Counted from the first letter of the stretch, positions 41,901-54,227 are shown. The stretch is 64,000 nucleotides of DNA from Phascolomyces articulosus (GCA_025677815.1 JAIXMP010000019.1:744001-808000); one strand, 5' to 3'. The notes: generated by a model not told the origin, from the sequence alone. Numbers and translations are program-made.

Positions 41901-42149
41901 TCATTGGCCCAATTAATTTATTATAGAAATTCACACAAAAAGATCATTTATTTGTTATTTCATTAATAATAAAACATACCATAAGCACATTTAAGGTTTA
42001 TTATATGTTGCCAAAGGGGTAATCAATGAATTGCTGGAATACACCCGATTGGATAGTTCGAAAACGCGTTTGATTTTGTTCACATTGCACGCGACTCTCC
42101 AATTTTCCTCTTTTTCTTTTTTTTCCAAAAAAAAAAAGCAACAGCAACA

Positions 42150-45100
42150 ATGGATACACCATTTATGAAAAAGTTGAATGCAGCACAACTGAATGCTGCT
42201 ACTTGTAAAAGTAACTCTGTACAAATCTTGGCAGGTCCTGGTTCTGGAAAAACAAGAGGCATGTCTCTCTTTTATTATTATTAATACCACTCCATTTGCG
42301 ATCTGTGTCAAAATAATTATAAATCAATGACTGTATATATTAAACCAAAACACTTTTTTTACTCTTCATTAAACAGTCTTGACTTCTCGTGTTGCTTGGC
42401 TTGTGTTATCTGAACATGTTCGACCTCAAAATATTGTCGTGGTGACATTTACAAATAAAGCTGCCAAAGAAATGAGACATCGATTAGAATCACCTGAGTT
42501 ATTAGGTTCAATGCAAAGTGACAAGTTATGTATGGGCACGTTTCATTCCATTTGTGCTCGATTATTAAGACAATATCATGCCCATGTTCAATTAAAACCA
42601 AACTTTACGATTGCTGATACTGATATGAGGTAACAAACCCTCTCCCCCCCCACGCGTAAAATATATATTTTTTCTGGGAGGTGAAAGATAGACACTCCTA
42701 TGGGATGGATCTGTTCCTAACAGTTTTTTTATTCAAATATATATAGTCGACATGCCATCAAAAAGTTAAAGGAGGAATTAATAGGTGAATTATCAGATTA
42801 TGGTCGTACTAAGATGAAACCAGGTAAAAAAAAAGTTGGAAAAACACAAGGGAAAGTGATTGGTTGGATCTAGAAGGGAGGACTGATTGCTTATCGGGTA
42901 ATATAGAGGCTTACTTTAATGTCATTTCCAAGGCACGTAATGCTGGTATGAATGTGGATCAATATATTGAAAAGAATTATGGCGAATGGGATAAAAAGGA
43001 TATTTGTATCATGTTCAAGTGAGTATGTTTTTTTTCTAAATAAACGAAATGAATCTAGTAACAAATGCCAAGAGAGAGAAACGAAGACGCTAGGGGTTCT
43101 ATATTTATCTTTAACGATTTTTTTTATAAAAAAAATTAGAGCCTATGAAGATCGTATGCACGCCGATAATTTGGTGGTAAGTTTTGTTGTTATTTGAGGG
43201 ATGGAAGAAGGATTTATACATTGGTAAGGGGGGGAACTAAGCATCCATTCATTCGTATATTTAGGATTTTGATAACTTGCTTCTGTATACTCGAGTATTA
43301 CTTGCACGTTTTCCAAGTGCTGCCAACTTTGTCAGTCATGTTCTTGTAGATGAAGTATGTATACATATCCTATTGTTATTTTTTTTCCAAATGGTATATT
43401 AAAAAAGTGAAACTTCACATTTTTTTAAATGTAAATCTATAGTTTCAAGATACCAATGTGGTACAATATGATATTGTCAAAGGATTAACTCGCGGTGGCA
43501 AAGCACTTACAATTGTGGGCGGTAAGTTGGGTTCTTTATTATATATTTATCTTATAAAGAGAGAAAGAGGAAACAATATATTGATAGGATAATGATATAG
43601 ATCCGGATCAGAGTATTTTCGGCTGGCGAAACGCAGATCGTGGAAATTTCATCAAAATGCAAAGAGAATTCAAAGGCACACAAATCTGTAATTTGGAAGA
43701 AAATTATCGTAGCACCAAACACATTCTCAAATCAGCATTTCATGTTGTCAGTAAAGGTATATAATACGTCAAAAAAAAAGAGAGAAAGATGATGGCCAGA
43801 AGGGATATATAGACTGGACCCATTGTGCTTAATATGTTTCATTTCAATCAATAGATAAAAAAAGAATTGATAAATCACTTTTCACCGAGAATGCAGAAGG
43901 TGTCCCTATGTCAATGTTAAAGATGTCCGATGATACAATGGAAGCACAATCCGTAGCAGAAGAAATTAAACGTATCGTAGAATATTCAGGAAGTCTGATT
44001 ACTTACAAAGACATTGCTATTCTTGTTCGTATGAATTATTTATCACGTGCTTTTGAAAGTGCTTTGAATAGTTTATCTATTCCTTATGTTGTCGTAAGTA
44101 CCCCCTTTTTTCTTGGAGGTAGAAAGAGAGAGAGAGAGAGAAAGTGAAAGTGAAAGGGAAAGTTTTGTGGTTATTGTTTAATTAATTAATTTTTTTTTGG
44201 ATGGGTTATGGATAGATTGGTGGTGTTAAATTCTTTGAACGTGCTGAGGTCAAGGACATCCTTGCTTATCTCCGTTTCTGTTACAATGCCAATGATACAG
44301 AGGCATTCGAACGTATTATCAACAGACCGAGACGAGGTGTTGGAGAAGTCACCATGAATAAAATTGAAAAACTGAGCCGGCAGCCTGGAGCCACAATCAT
44401 TAGTGTTTTACGTGACATTTCTACTGGAAAAGGCAAAATGATAGCATCTATTCCTTTAAAAACAAAACAAAATTTGGCTGGATTTGTTAATTTATATGAT
44501 AATGTACAAGAGTTGATGCAAAAGAAGGTAACATATACATATATGCCTGTGAATGATGGAGAGATAAAAAGTAGTATACAAGAAAAAAAAGGCTTACCTG
44601 CATTATCCATCCCCATCCAAAAATCAACAATAGTCCTATATTTACAGAATTCTCGAATACATTATTGGTGACACAAACTATAAAGAGTTTCTTCAAAAGG
44701 AACATCCAGACAAAGACGGTGAATCACGATGGGATAACGTGGGTGAATTGGTTACGTTTGCAAAACAGTTTAACCCACCTCCGGATAACTTGGCGAAAAA
44801 TTCGGCTGCGGTGACCATGAGTGGTATCGAGATACTGGAAAATGAAGTAAGTGAAGGAATTAGAGGTTTTAGAGAATGAAGAGTTACCGTTGAAAATAGA
44901 GCTTGAATAACATAACTTGCATGATTTGGAAAAGCCTCCAGAAAATGAGTCAAATGTAGAAGATAGTTTACCGGATTTGCCGAATTATACTGAACCAACG
45001 GAAGAAGAACCTCCTCTTGGTGATGATGAAAGGTAATGAAAAAAAAAAGTATTTTCGTTCATACTCTTACCCTTGTCTCCCACTTATATTATATTTATAT

Positions 45101-46514
45101 AGACTCAACGATGGTGATCATATTGTCCGGTTCCTTGAATTGACGACTTTGAGTACGAACAGTAAAGAAGAAGATGAAGCTGATTTGGGTGTAAGTTATT
45201 ACTTCTTTTTTTTAGAGGTGGGATATTGATTGATGATGGTATCATAATAGCAATGGTATTGATAGTGTATACATTGGGCCTATTTTATACTTTTGAATTT
45301 ATATTATAGAAAGTAACAATTTCAACAATGCATAGCGCAAAAGGTATATATATGTAAACAGATGAAAACCCATTTTATACTTTTATTAACAAACAACAAC
45401 ACAATATAAATATTAGGTCTCGAATGGCCTGTTGTATTTACTATCGCTTGTGAAGCTGGTATTATCCCACATCAAAAAGCAGAGGATGATATGGAAGAAT
45501 GGTATGTTGATTTATTTTTTTCTCATGATGATGGCAAATATATTTTGTACTTATCTGATTTTATTTTGTAGTCGATTATTATATGTTGCTATGACGCGTC
45601 CAAAATGTAAGTTCATATGACGGTTGGGAATAAGAATGATCTATGAGTTGGAACTCTAATGATGCCATCCATGATGCCAGGTTTCTTGTATTGTACCAGT
45701 GCCAAATCTCGAGCAAGTTGGGGTGAAATGAAACCAGGTATTCTTTCGGGTTTCATTGCTGATATGCCAGAGGAAGCTTATTCAAAACGTACACCTACTT
45801 GGGATAAAGCAGCTCGAACGTGGGTATCCAGTGTTTTGAAATTACCTAGCCCTGAGGATTGTACAAAGGAACATAAAGGAAATGAAATCTGGGCTGAAGA
45901 TCAACGAAGTTGGAGCAAGTAAGTAGTATTATTGTTTGTTTATCTTTCTCTTTTACCTCATCATTCCCCTCAACTTGAGCATCCAAACGTGTGTAAGTGT
46001 GTGATATGTAACAAAAGAAATAATAATAATAATAATCATGATAATGATAATATGATTTAGGTACAGCAATGGCTTTGATGAATATGACGAATTTGATGAA
46101 TATAATGATGAGTACTACCAATATGCAACCCAATCTAATTATTCTCAAGGTCGACCATTTTGGAGTAGAAAATCTGGAGCCACGTATAAATCTTATCCTA
46201 AGAAAGCAAACAATGTTAATAGTACTACAACAACGGCGCCAAAACCAACAGCACAATCCGTTGCCTCTAGACCTTATGCTACCTTTGGCTCTGCTGCCAC
46301 TGTCAAAGAAGAGCCCGGATTAAAAACATCAACATCCTCCTCCAAACGCAAACAAACGGCTGGTACAAGTATATCACAACAACCTTATTCAACCTTTGGT
46401 TCTGCTGTGAAAGTAAAAGAAGAAGTGCTGACACCACCAGCAGTAACTACAGCATCAGCTGGATCCAAACGTAGACGAGGAGGTCCCGGTAACGCACGTT
46501 CTCGAAAGAAATAA
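42150..46514 (+). CDS. SRS2: UvrD/Rep-family DNA helicase, Srs2-like
   Basis: 3'-5' superfamily 1A helicase; Srs2 strips Rad51 from single-stranded DNA and limits recombination at forks. Eighteen exons: 42150-42258, 42377-42629, 42747-42823, 42907-43018, 43140-43176, 43265-43354, 43443-43521, 43601-43756, 43855-44093, 44216-44527, 44634-44846, 44935-45032, 45103-45190, 45310-45343, 45417-45501, 45572-45606, 45681-45918, 46061-46514; about 902 residues. Motifs in order: Walker A AGPGSGKT (28-35), Ia TFTNKAAKEM, II VDEFQDTN (224-231), III DPDQSIFGWR, IV ENYRST, V TMHSAKG (about 627-633), VI RLLYVAMTR (about 662-670). The tail is non-conserved and carries two PYxTFGSA repeats, two VKEE sites and a basic end (KRRRGGPG...RSRKK), a likely nuclear signal. 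Intron 1 appears to be GC-AG. The 44847-44934 intron is uncertain. Confidence 0.92.
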
Positions 46515-46694
46515 AATACTCTGTCCATCCCTCAATAAAATGTATTATAACCACCTCGCCCCCATCCAATAATCCCCATTGTTTTTATATGTAATATACA
46601 TAATATGAACATATACATTTTAATAATATATAACAATAAAGAAAATAATAGTATACATATAACTTTTTTTATAAGAAAAACCGAGAGAATAAAC

Positions 46695-48345
46695 TTAACG
46701 CCGTTGTTCTTCTTCTTCTAGTGCTTCATAAAGATGTTTTCTAAATCTTTGTAATCGTTGTGTAAAATAATGAAAATAATCAAAATCAATTTCACTTTGA
46801 CTCGCCTGAACAAGACCCCATAAAGCCCACATTAAATGAGGGACCATTATCCAACGTAATACTTCTTGTTGCAAAGTTTTAGCATCCATGTCCTTGGTCA
46901 TATTATTTATCTTAGTCTCACTATCTTCTTCATGTTGCTCTTCTTCATTGTCTGCTTCAATATAAGCAGTAAGGAATCGTAATTGTTCTTCATCAGTGGG
47001 AAATTGATCCAGATCCATACTGGCTGGGTTAGGACCATGATAATCATACATCCATTCACAAAAATGATTGGCAATATCAAACCCTCTTGGATTATAGCCA
47101 GCATATTCAAAATCCACAACGACTAATTCTCCCGTTTTTTCAAGTTGTAATACATTGCCATATTGTGTCTATAGATCCATGTCAATTTAAAAATTGTCCA
47201 CTCGCTTTTCGTCAATACTAGGTATTTGCATGATATTGATATTTCATCCCTTCCCTTGTCACTTCATAAACTCTCCAACTTACATCATTATGCGCAAAGA
47301 TAATAGGTGAAGGATATTTCTGAATATAATTCTTGCAAAGTTCAATTTCTCTGGGTAATTTATCCACTTGTAAAAATTCCAATTTTTGTTTCCATTCTTC
47401 TTGCGTTAATAATTCTTCACGCATATAGGTATACCATTGAGAAATATTTTTCCAAGTTTCAATTCGAAAACTAGCTGTGCTATCTCCATTCTGTGCTTGT
47501 TCTTCCGGAGGTGGATAATCTTGTACTACATCATGCAATTGCCTTAAAGATCGAGCAATTTGACAAGACATTTCAGGATCATGTAAATCAGCATGGGTCA
47601 ACGTGGTAGATTCTAGATATTCTTCAAATCGACCATTACCAAACGTTGCCAAGAGTTGAGGACTTTTTGTCGTACTCATAGTAGATAATCGAGCTAACCA
47701 TTCTAATTCATGCTGTCGATCTACTATTTGATCAGCACCAATACCATACACTCGAAGAAGAACTCGTGGTAAATCCGGGGCACTCATGAAATAGACAGCA
47801 CTACAGGAGGATGATTCAACTTGCATTGGTTAGCATATCTATGATTCCATTATAAAAAAAAAGATCAGGGTTCTTGTACCCTTTTTTACCAAGACAGGAT
47901 ATAGATAGTAAAAATAAAATATAAAAACATACACACTTACTTTGTCATTGCGCCACTCACACGGTCAAGAATAACTTGTGTCGCATTTTTCCATTCAGGT
48001 AGAACTTTTTGTGCAATGGTTAAAACTACTTGAGACAATTCGTTCTTATCTTTTAACTTGCTAAAGTATATATATATATATTAGCATGTGAATAAATAGG
48101 GTTTCAAAAGAATGGGAGTGAGACCGGCTGTTTAAAAAAAAGAAAAACCATTTTGTCTTTTTTTATTACCGTAAATCAACAATGTCGTCGCAAGAAGGTA
48201 CATTATTCAAATCTTCATCTTGTTCTTCATTTGCTTGTTGTTGTTTTTGTGGCAAGTTGGAAACAAGAAAAGCAGGGCTACTTTTACTGCGGATCGCTGT
48301 TGCCATGAAACCGCCATGACGACGTGCTTGTTTTGAAAGAGTCAT
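46695..48345 (-). CDS. CKI1: Choline/ethanolamine kinase
   Basis: Phosphorylates choline (or ethanolamine) with ATP, the first step of the Kennedy pathway to phosphatidylcholine. Four exons (minus): 48345-48170, 48060-47941, 47800-47284, 47168-46695; 428 residues. The N-terminal 60 residues are variable. The fold begins at about residue 90, with VSGAMTNAVYFMSAP as the nucleotide loop, then RVLLRVYGIGADQIVDRQHEL. The Brenner motif HND lies at 269-271, followed by TQYGNVLQL, and the metal-binding DFEYAGYNPRGFDIANHFCEW follows. All catalytic residues look intact. An Asp/Glu-rich insertion (about residues 340-365) interrupts the C-terminal helical domain. Choice between choline and ethanolamine as main substrate cannot be made from motifs alone. 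The gene is convergent with the helicase gene (180 bp between stop codons). Confidence 0.95.
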
Positions 48346-48493
48346 GTTGTATAAAGTTATCTAAAACAAAAAAAGAAAGAAAAAAAAAACTTGGCCAGTT
48401 TTCTATCTTTCTTTTAAATTTTCATGCAGAAAAAAAAATAGACATAAAGAACCAATGAGAAGTGACTGTTCCTGAAACTAGCAATAACTTTTG

Positions 48494-48690
48494 TTAGGAT
48501 TCATTTTTAGCTTGTGATGATGGATCCATATCTTTGGATATGACATCTAACAAATCTTGGTCTCTTTCAGAAGGTGAGTTTTTTAAAGCAGTTTCTAAGG
48601 CTATCCATTTTTAGACATTTTGTGCACTCACTTTAAAATCAAAAAGAGCAGAATCATGAAATACGACACTTGACCTCACGTATTCAGAAC
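48494..48690 (-). pseudogene. Decayed coding fragment, unknown family
   Basis: On the minus strand one frame reads EYVRSSVVFHDSALFDFK, then VSAQNV, a stop, then KWIALETALKNSPSERDQ, LLDVISKDMDPSSQAKNES and a stop. Amino-acid use is normal and helical, unlike the surrounding translation. A single in-frame stop (near 48616) breaks it, and no start or 5' exons were found. It may be the 3' end of a dead gene or of a transposon-encoded protein; I do not recognise the family. If a very short (about 31-nt) intron were real, the stop would be removed, but that is below usual size. Confidence 0.4.
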
Positions 48691-49309
48691 TTTATACAGC
48701 GTTTTACAACAAGCTACTATGCAACTCTCACCACACCCCTTTCTTTTACAAAAATGGAATTCTTTTAGAGATGTATATATATTCTTATGCATTAGTTTTA
48801 TACAAGGAGTTCTTTTTCTATTAACTATAAATAATAAAAACTACTACTGTTCTTATATTATAGCACAGCTATTATCCTTGATATTGGGAGTTTGCACATG
48901 GTTATTTTAGTACTCTCCCTTTTATCATTCTCTGAGTTTCTTACATTCAGTTTTATATACTTCATCATATATAATTCGCATTGAAAATAATTGTTTGTAG
49001 CAGTGATTCATATAAAATTCTTTTTTCTCTTCTTTCCTCCTACTCAAGGAATACTTTATTTTTAAACGCATATCTTAAATTACTGTTGTTTTGTATTTCT
49101 TTAAGACAAAGTTCTTTTCGTATTTAGGAGTACTGGATGATTCTTATTATTTTATTATAGCATTCCTATTTCAGAAGAAAATAGACGAAGGAGTAAAGTT
49201 TTCGAAAATTATCAGTACTGGATTATCAGATATATATGTAACCGTTTTGCAAACATCGATTTATCAGGGGAAAAAAAGTATTGCTGTGGATTGAGGGTTT
49301 GTTTTATAA

Positions 49310-49513
49310 CCTTCACGTATGATGGATTATCTCACCAGTTTCCACCTATTCTACGCGAATATTCCCAATAGATGAAGAAGGGTTGGTGAGCTCTAACCAT
49401 CATTTTTTTCAGTGCGTATTCTTGCGGACACAAAAATGTAAATTGGGAAGATATCACGATGTTCTTGCAAAGCATTCCAAACATACAAAAAGATCATCCA
49501 AAACAACAGTAAG
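49310..49513 (+). pseudogene. Possible coding relic with Cys/His-rich exon
   Basis: Two stretches look coding. One frame around 49316-49366 reads FTYDGLSHQFPPILREYSQ and then stops. After a good acceptor (TTTTTTCAG, ending about 49411) another frame reads CVFLRTQKCKLGRYHDVL, AKHSKHTKRSSKTT and meets GTAAG at about 49510. The Cys/His spacing does not fit a standard C2H2 finger. No flanking exons of matching phase were found, so I call it a possible relic only. Confidence 0.25.
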
Positions 49514-50340
49514 TTGACAATATATAGATATAATTATGTGTGTAGAGGTGATGGATGAGATGCTAATAACAAATATTTCTATTTATATTTGCATATTAGA
49601 ATATGAATGAGCATATAAATTTCAAAACAAAAATTATTTGACAAAAAAGATCATCATTTGTGACATCTATCCACTTTTCAATCCAGTAAGTTTAAATTAT
49701 AGATATTATATTACTTTATACCAAATATATAAATTGATGGATGTAGAGATACTAATATATCCTTCAATTTTACATTACTGTTGTGTATATAATAGAACAC
49801 GGAGAGAACAAAGAATACGCACGTAAAAACAAAAAAAAATGCGAGCGGTAACTTTTACACGAATACTCAAACAAATTGCTTCAATCATGTAAGTTCTAAA
49901 TGAATTTCTTTATACTGTTGCATTTATGGTAAATGTGACCGAGAAGACTAATATATATTTTATATATGTTTATATAATATATCCATTAGAATATCTGGAC
50001 GAACATTCATTATATCCAAAACAAAAAAAAAGGAACTCTACCTACATAAATCACCTTATGGCTATTACGTACTATATATATATATATATATATATATAAT
50101 GCTACAAATATTATTCATTTCTATTCATATATATATGTACAATAATGTATAAGAAAACATTCTGAATGTAGAGCACTAACAATCAGTATAACCTATCAAT
50201 GTGCATAATAGAATTTGGTCGTAATGAAAAGCCTGGTCCAACGACCTCTAAATTGTAATCGATGATCAATCATTTTTTAATTATTATTCTTTTTTTCTTC
50301 TGGTATTGAATAGGGTCAATGATGTAGAAATAATAGGTTC

Positions 50341-50911
50341 TTATTCATCATGATCATCAAACGAAAGTTTTACTGTGGAGATAGCTTTCTTCGCTTTCTT
50401 TTTTTTAGAAGATTTCTTGGATTCTGATTCCTTTTCTGTACTAGTCTGGTTGTCGTCTTCCAATTTACGTTTATTCTTTTTGGATCGAAATAATAAGCGC
50501 CCATTTTCATCTACGGCAGGTCCATCATTTCGTTCTTCTTTTTCCTCATTATTATTCTTATTCTTTTTCTTATCATTATCGTCGTTATCGTTGTCATCTT
50601 GCGTGGATGCATGAATTTCTATAAAATAGGTGTATGAGTAAAAAGGGGCTTTCAAACTATCAACAGAATGATACAGTCCAAAAAAAATAGATACCTTTGC
50701 CATGTTTATCTAATGTGACCACTTGAGCACCATCTAATTCATCATAATCTTCATCGTCATCCCCATCTGCCATATTTTCAAAATCGCGCATTTTCTTTTC
50801 TTCGGATTCGCGATTTTGTTTTAATCGGGCCAAGAATGGCGCTTCTTTATGAACATAGGAAAGTCCACTTGACACTTGATATGGTGTCAACTCCTTTTTC
50901 TTGGGTGGCAT
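50341..50911 (-). CDS. DUF4604 (KIAA1143-like) protein
   Basis: Two exons (minus): 50911-50695 and 50618-50341, giving 164 residues. The N terminus has LSYVHKEAPFLARLKQ, which matches the conserved N-terminal SYV..PEPAFLxRFK-type motif of human KIAA1143. A middle acidic stretch leads to AQVVTLDKHGK, then VDENGRLLFRSKKNKRK, and the protein ends in KLSFDDHDE, equivalent to the LSFD.E end of the family. The tail between is Lys/Glu/Ser-rich with a likely nuclear signal (SKKSSKKKKAKK). The molecular function of the family is not established. It is divergent from the seven-helix protein gene, about 900 bp away. Confidence 0.88.
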
Positions 50912-51809
50912 TCTTTATATATAATATTGATAGAGAGAGTATGTGAGATATATATAAGGGCAAAAGTATAAATATAAGCGTAATAATTAAGACAACAGGA
51001 TTTTTGTAATGTGTGATAAAAGAAAAGACAGTCAAAATTATTCTGCGGGACAGCAAAAAAAGAAAGGAGGGTTCACTTCATAATGCAAAAAATAATAATT
51101 ATCATCCAATCAATTCATTGAATACCCTGACTTGAATTCCCATTGACATGATTTTGACCAATAACGATTGAAAGGGTTGATCCCATTCATTCCTCTTTGA
51201 CTTTTGAAATATGGTGACAATGATCATTAACCACTATCACGTCTTCAAAGTAAGAATTAAAAAAAAACATAAAGAAAATGAAAATTCGTTTATATATATA
51301 TATCAATGGATGATCTTGAACGTTTTCGTTTCTTTCTTTCACTTTTTTTTTATCCATTTCTATTCCATCGATTTGTTTCAAAAAAAAAAACTTTATTTTC
51401 TATACTACTTCTTGATCCATTATTATTGAATTTTCTGCATTCAATTCATCAAGTGATATACTACGCCTTAAACGAGTTTTTACTCCTGACAACAAGCATT
51501 TCGTCGCCTAGTAACAGCCACTTATTCGACAACATACGTACATACATTTAATATTATGCTTCCGTAAATATGATCGGCTCTTTATATATATATATATATA
51601 TAAATCACAGGAGGGATTATTACGGATGGGAGGAGAACTTTGCATCTAGTAGTTCGTATAAATGGGATCACACGAATTTTGCAAATAATACATCTTCTCT
51701 TTTTTTTTATCTATTCTTCTTCTTTATTCTATATATATACATATATATATATAAACTACCCCAACTTTGAAATAGTCCAGAATTAGTTCAAGAATCAAGT
51801 CTTCCCATC
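50912..51809. promoter_or_regulatory. Divergent promoter region, DUF4604 (-) and 7TM (+)
   Basis: AT-rich sequence with a CCAAT motif (about 51159-51163, GACCAATAA), TA runs (51290-51302, 51585-51603, 51728-51755) and T-rich tracts close to the ATG at 51810. No coding content was seen. Confidence 0.45.
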
Positions 51810-53302
51810 ATGGATCCAACAATTGAACAATCTGATCCAACTTTACCGGATCCAAAAGCCGCTGCTTTTTCCATTATGTTTGTGAGCGTTGGCTTTTCTT
51901 GCTTTATATGGCAATCCATTCGATCTGGATGGATGTTTTACAAGATTCGTAAACCGATTCATGGAGTTGTCTTTTTCCAAGCCTTATTAGGCGCTGTGTT
52001 AACCTTTGTCACTTTATTAACTTCATTGGTTTCAATCAATTGCAAGTTTGTAAGTCCTTTCTTTTTCTTCCTCTTGGATAATTAAAAATTCACACGTCTG
52101 CTCATCCTATATCTATAGACCTTATTTTTCTCCGTGATTGCCGTCAATACGGGAGATATTTGTTTACAATCGGTCTTATTATGGAAAGCTTTTCTAGGCA
52201 ATAATCGATCCAAAGTGATATTGGGTATTGGTATTCTTCCACTCATGGGTTTAGTGGTCTTTATTGTAGCAAATATTACTGTAGCTCAATCCTCTTCACA
52301 ACTTTCTGCCAATGTTTGTAACACAAATTATCGTGAGTATAATTTAAATCTCATTATTGATTGGCGGAGAAGCATTCAAGATAACGAAGAAAGGACGGGT
52401 AGTATTAGATAAGCTTGCCCAGTTGGTAGATCTTGAAAGATGATTGGTGAAAAAGAGAAAAAAAAAACTGACTTTACGATTATAGCCACGATGATTGTTA
52501 TTATCAAAGCGGCGTTAGATTTTTCATCCAATACGTTTCTTTCATTGTGTTTTATTCTTGTCATTTATCGACATTATCGTGTTCTTGGTTCAAGTATTCA
52601 AAAGACATTAATTAAAGAAGGATTAATTTATTGGTAAGAAAGTATTTCTTTTTGTCCATATATATAAGTATAAATATGACAAGTTTGCGTCATCTTCATT
52701 CATGTGAATTTCATATCTTAATAATAATTTTCTTTTTGGGTTCCCGCACTACGATAATAAAAAAAAAAGCTTTGGTGTCTGCATATCCAATATAGTCACG
52801 GGAATCTTGTTGACGTTAAGAGTCTTGGGCGGAAGCTCTCCGATTTTGTACACAATTGATTGTTAGTTTTGTTTGTTTGTATATTCAAATATAGTAACTC
52901 AGTTCTTTTTTTTTTTTTTGAGGGAAATATGCCCAGCTGATTTATATTTCTACTTTTTTTTCATTAGGGTATTTGGCTTCCTATCTGATTATCAAACAAT
53001 TGAAATATGGTCGTAAAGAAGAAGGCGAAGAAGATGAAGGGGAAGAGGATGAAGATTCTTATCCAGAAATCGATGATGCTTATAATAGCAATAATAATAA
53101 ACATATTAATAGTCAACTTAGTCAACAACCCACATTGACTACACCACGCCATCATTCGGATCAGTTTACCATGGTCGATCATTCTCAACCTACCTTATTA
53201 GAAAAACCCATCTCTCTCTTGTTAAAGAATAATGATACCAAGCTAAAAGATGATCATCAGGAGGATGAAGACGATGGTGATGAAGAGAGGGAAAATTATT
53301 AA
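51810..53302 (+). CDS. Orphan seven-transmembrane protein
   Basis: Five exons keep frame: 51810-52049, 52119-52332, 52486-52633, 52770-52861, 52968-53302; 342 residues. Seven hydrophobic segments are visible: about 17-38, 50-72, 81-106, 117-141, 152-185, 202-222 and 230-248. A long cytosolic-type tail (about 250-342) is highly acidic (EEGEEDEGEEDEDS and EDEDDGDEERENY), with Ser/Gln/His in between. Segment count, basic residues in the short loops and the long tail resemble a GPCR-like receptor, but I see no diagnostic DRY or NPxxY motif and no known fungal receptor family. A transporter or membrane scaffold is equally possible. The start is the first ATG of an exon that begins with an acidic N terminus lacking a signal peptide. 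Confidence 0.8.
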
Positions 53303-54227
53303 ATAAATATATATAAAAATAATGAATAAAGAAGAATAGTTAATTTATTTTTTTGAAGTGAATAATATTAATAAAATAAATAATTTAATAAAAGTGAAAG
53401 AAAAAAAAAAGAGATGATGAAAGATTGAAATCTCATCAATGTAACTTTGATAGTTTTTTAGATAAACCCTAAATGCAACTTTATTATTACTGTTATGGGT
53501 AATCCATAAATAATAATGTAATAGTGCTGTGCTGCTGTGTGTGGCAAACGTTATGTTTTGGAAGGAATTATATAAAGAAGGATTATTATTATTATTATTT
53601 TGGTGTCTTATCAGATTACACATGTAACCCAAAAAAAGTTGTCAAGTGAAATGTTTGGGGGAGTAAAAGGGTCAACTGGATAATTGAGGGAAAAGTGCCA
53701 ATCTGGATAAGTTTTTGACGGAAAAGTACCTGTGCTTTTTTTTTTTTTTTTTGATCGTGATGTAAAAAAAATAAAAGTCTAATATTCTAAGCAAGGACAA
53801 TGAAGGATGCAAAGTCAATGGATATGTAAAGTATGTGGGACTTGATAGATGTAAGATGAAAAAGACAAGTGCGGGGATGCTCGGTCAGTATCTCCCGGAA
53901 GTGTTGTAGGAGCTTATCAGATGGATTGTGATTGGCTCCGTGATTAATCTGATTGATCGTTTTAGGTATTAGGAAAAATTTTATAAATATAATACAAATT
54001 GGTTTTTTCTTTTGCCCTTTTTTTTTGTCCTTCTTTTTTATTATTCTTATTTTCATATCACCCGCGTTTTTTATATAACTTCTTTAAATAATCAAAGATA
54101 CGCTCTCTTTCTATTTTATATATATAACCTAAACTATTTAATTTTTTTTTCATATATAAACCCCACTCTCTCTTATACAAAGTTACCCCCCAACTCACTC
54201 GCTTTTTAACAACTACAATACACCAAT
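53303..54227. other. Intergenic, tail of the 7TM gene and carrier promoter
   Basis: This contains an ATT repeat (about 53583-53600), a T tract (about 53738-53752), and a TATA/CT-rich stretch from 54000 to 54227 in front of the carrier ATG. No gene recognised. Confidence 0.5.

Larger units (their letters stand above)
48346..50340. other. Intergenic with possible gene relics
   Basis: Besides the choline kinase promoter (a CCAAT on the plus strand near 48451), this holds two coding-like fragments described separately (48494-48690, minus; 49310-49513, plus), TA-rich runs (50073-50098), and otherwise AT-rich sequence. No complete gene was found. Confidence 0.5.

Noticed and set aside
47801..47826. 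In-frame extension of choline kinase exon 3 upstream of 47800
   Set aside because: The acceptor at 47801-47802 (TGTAG) restores the conserved GAMTNAVYF motif; the upstream extension breaks phase.
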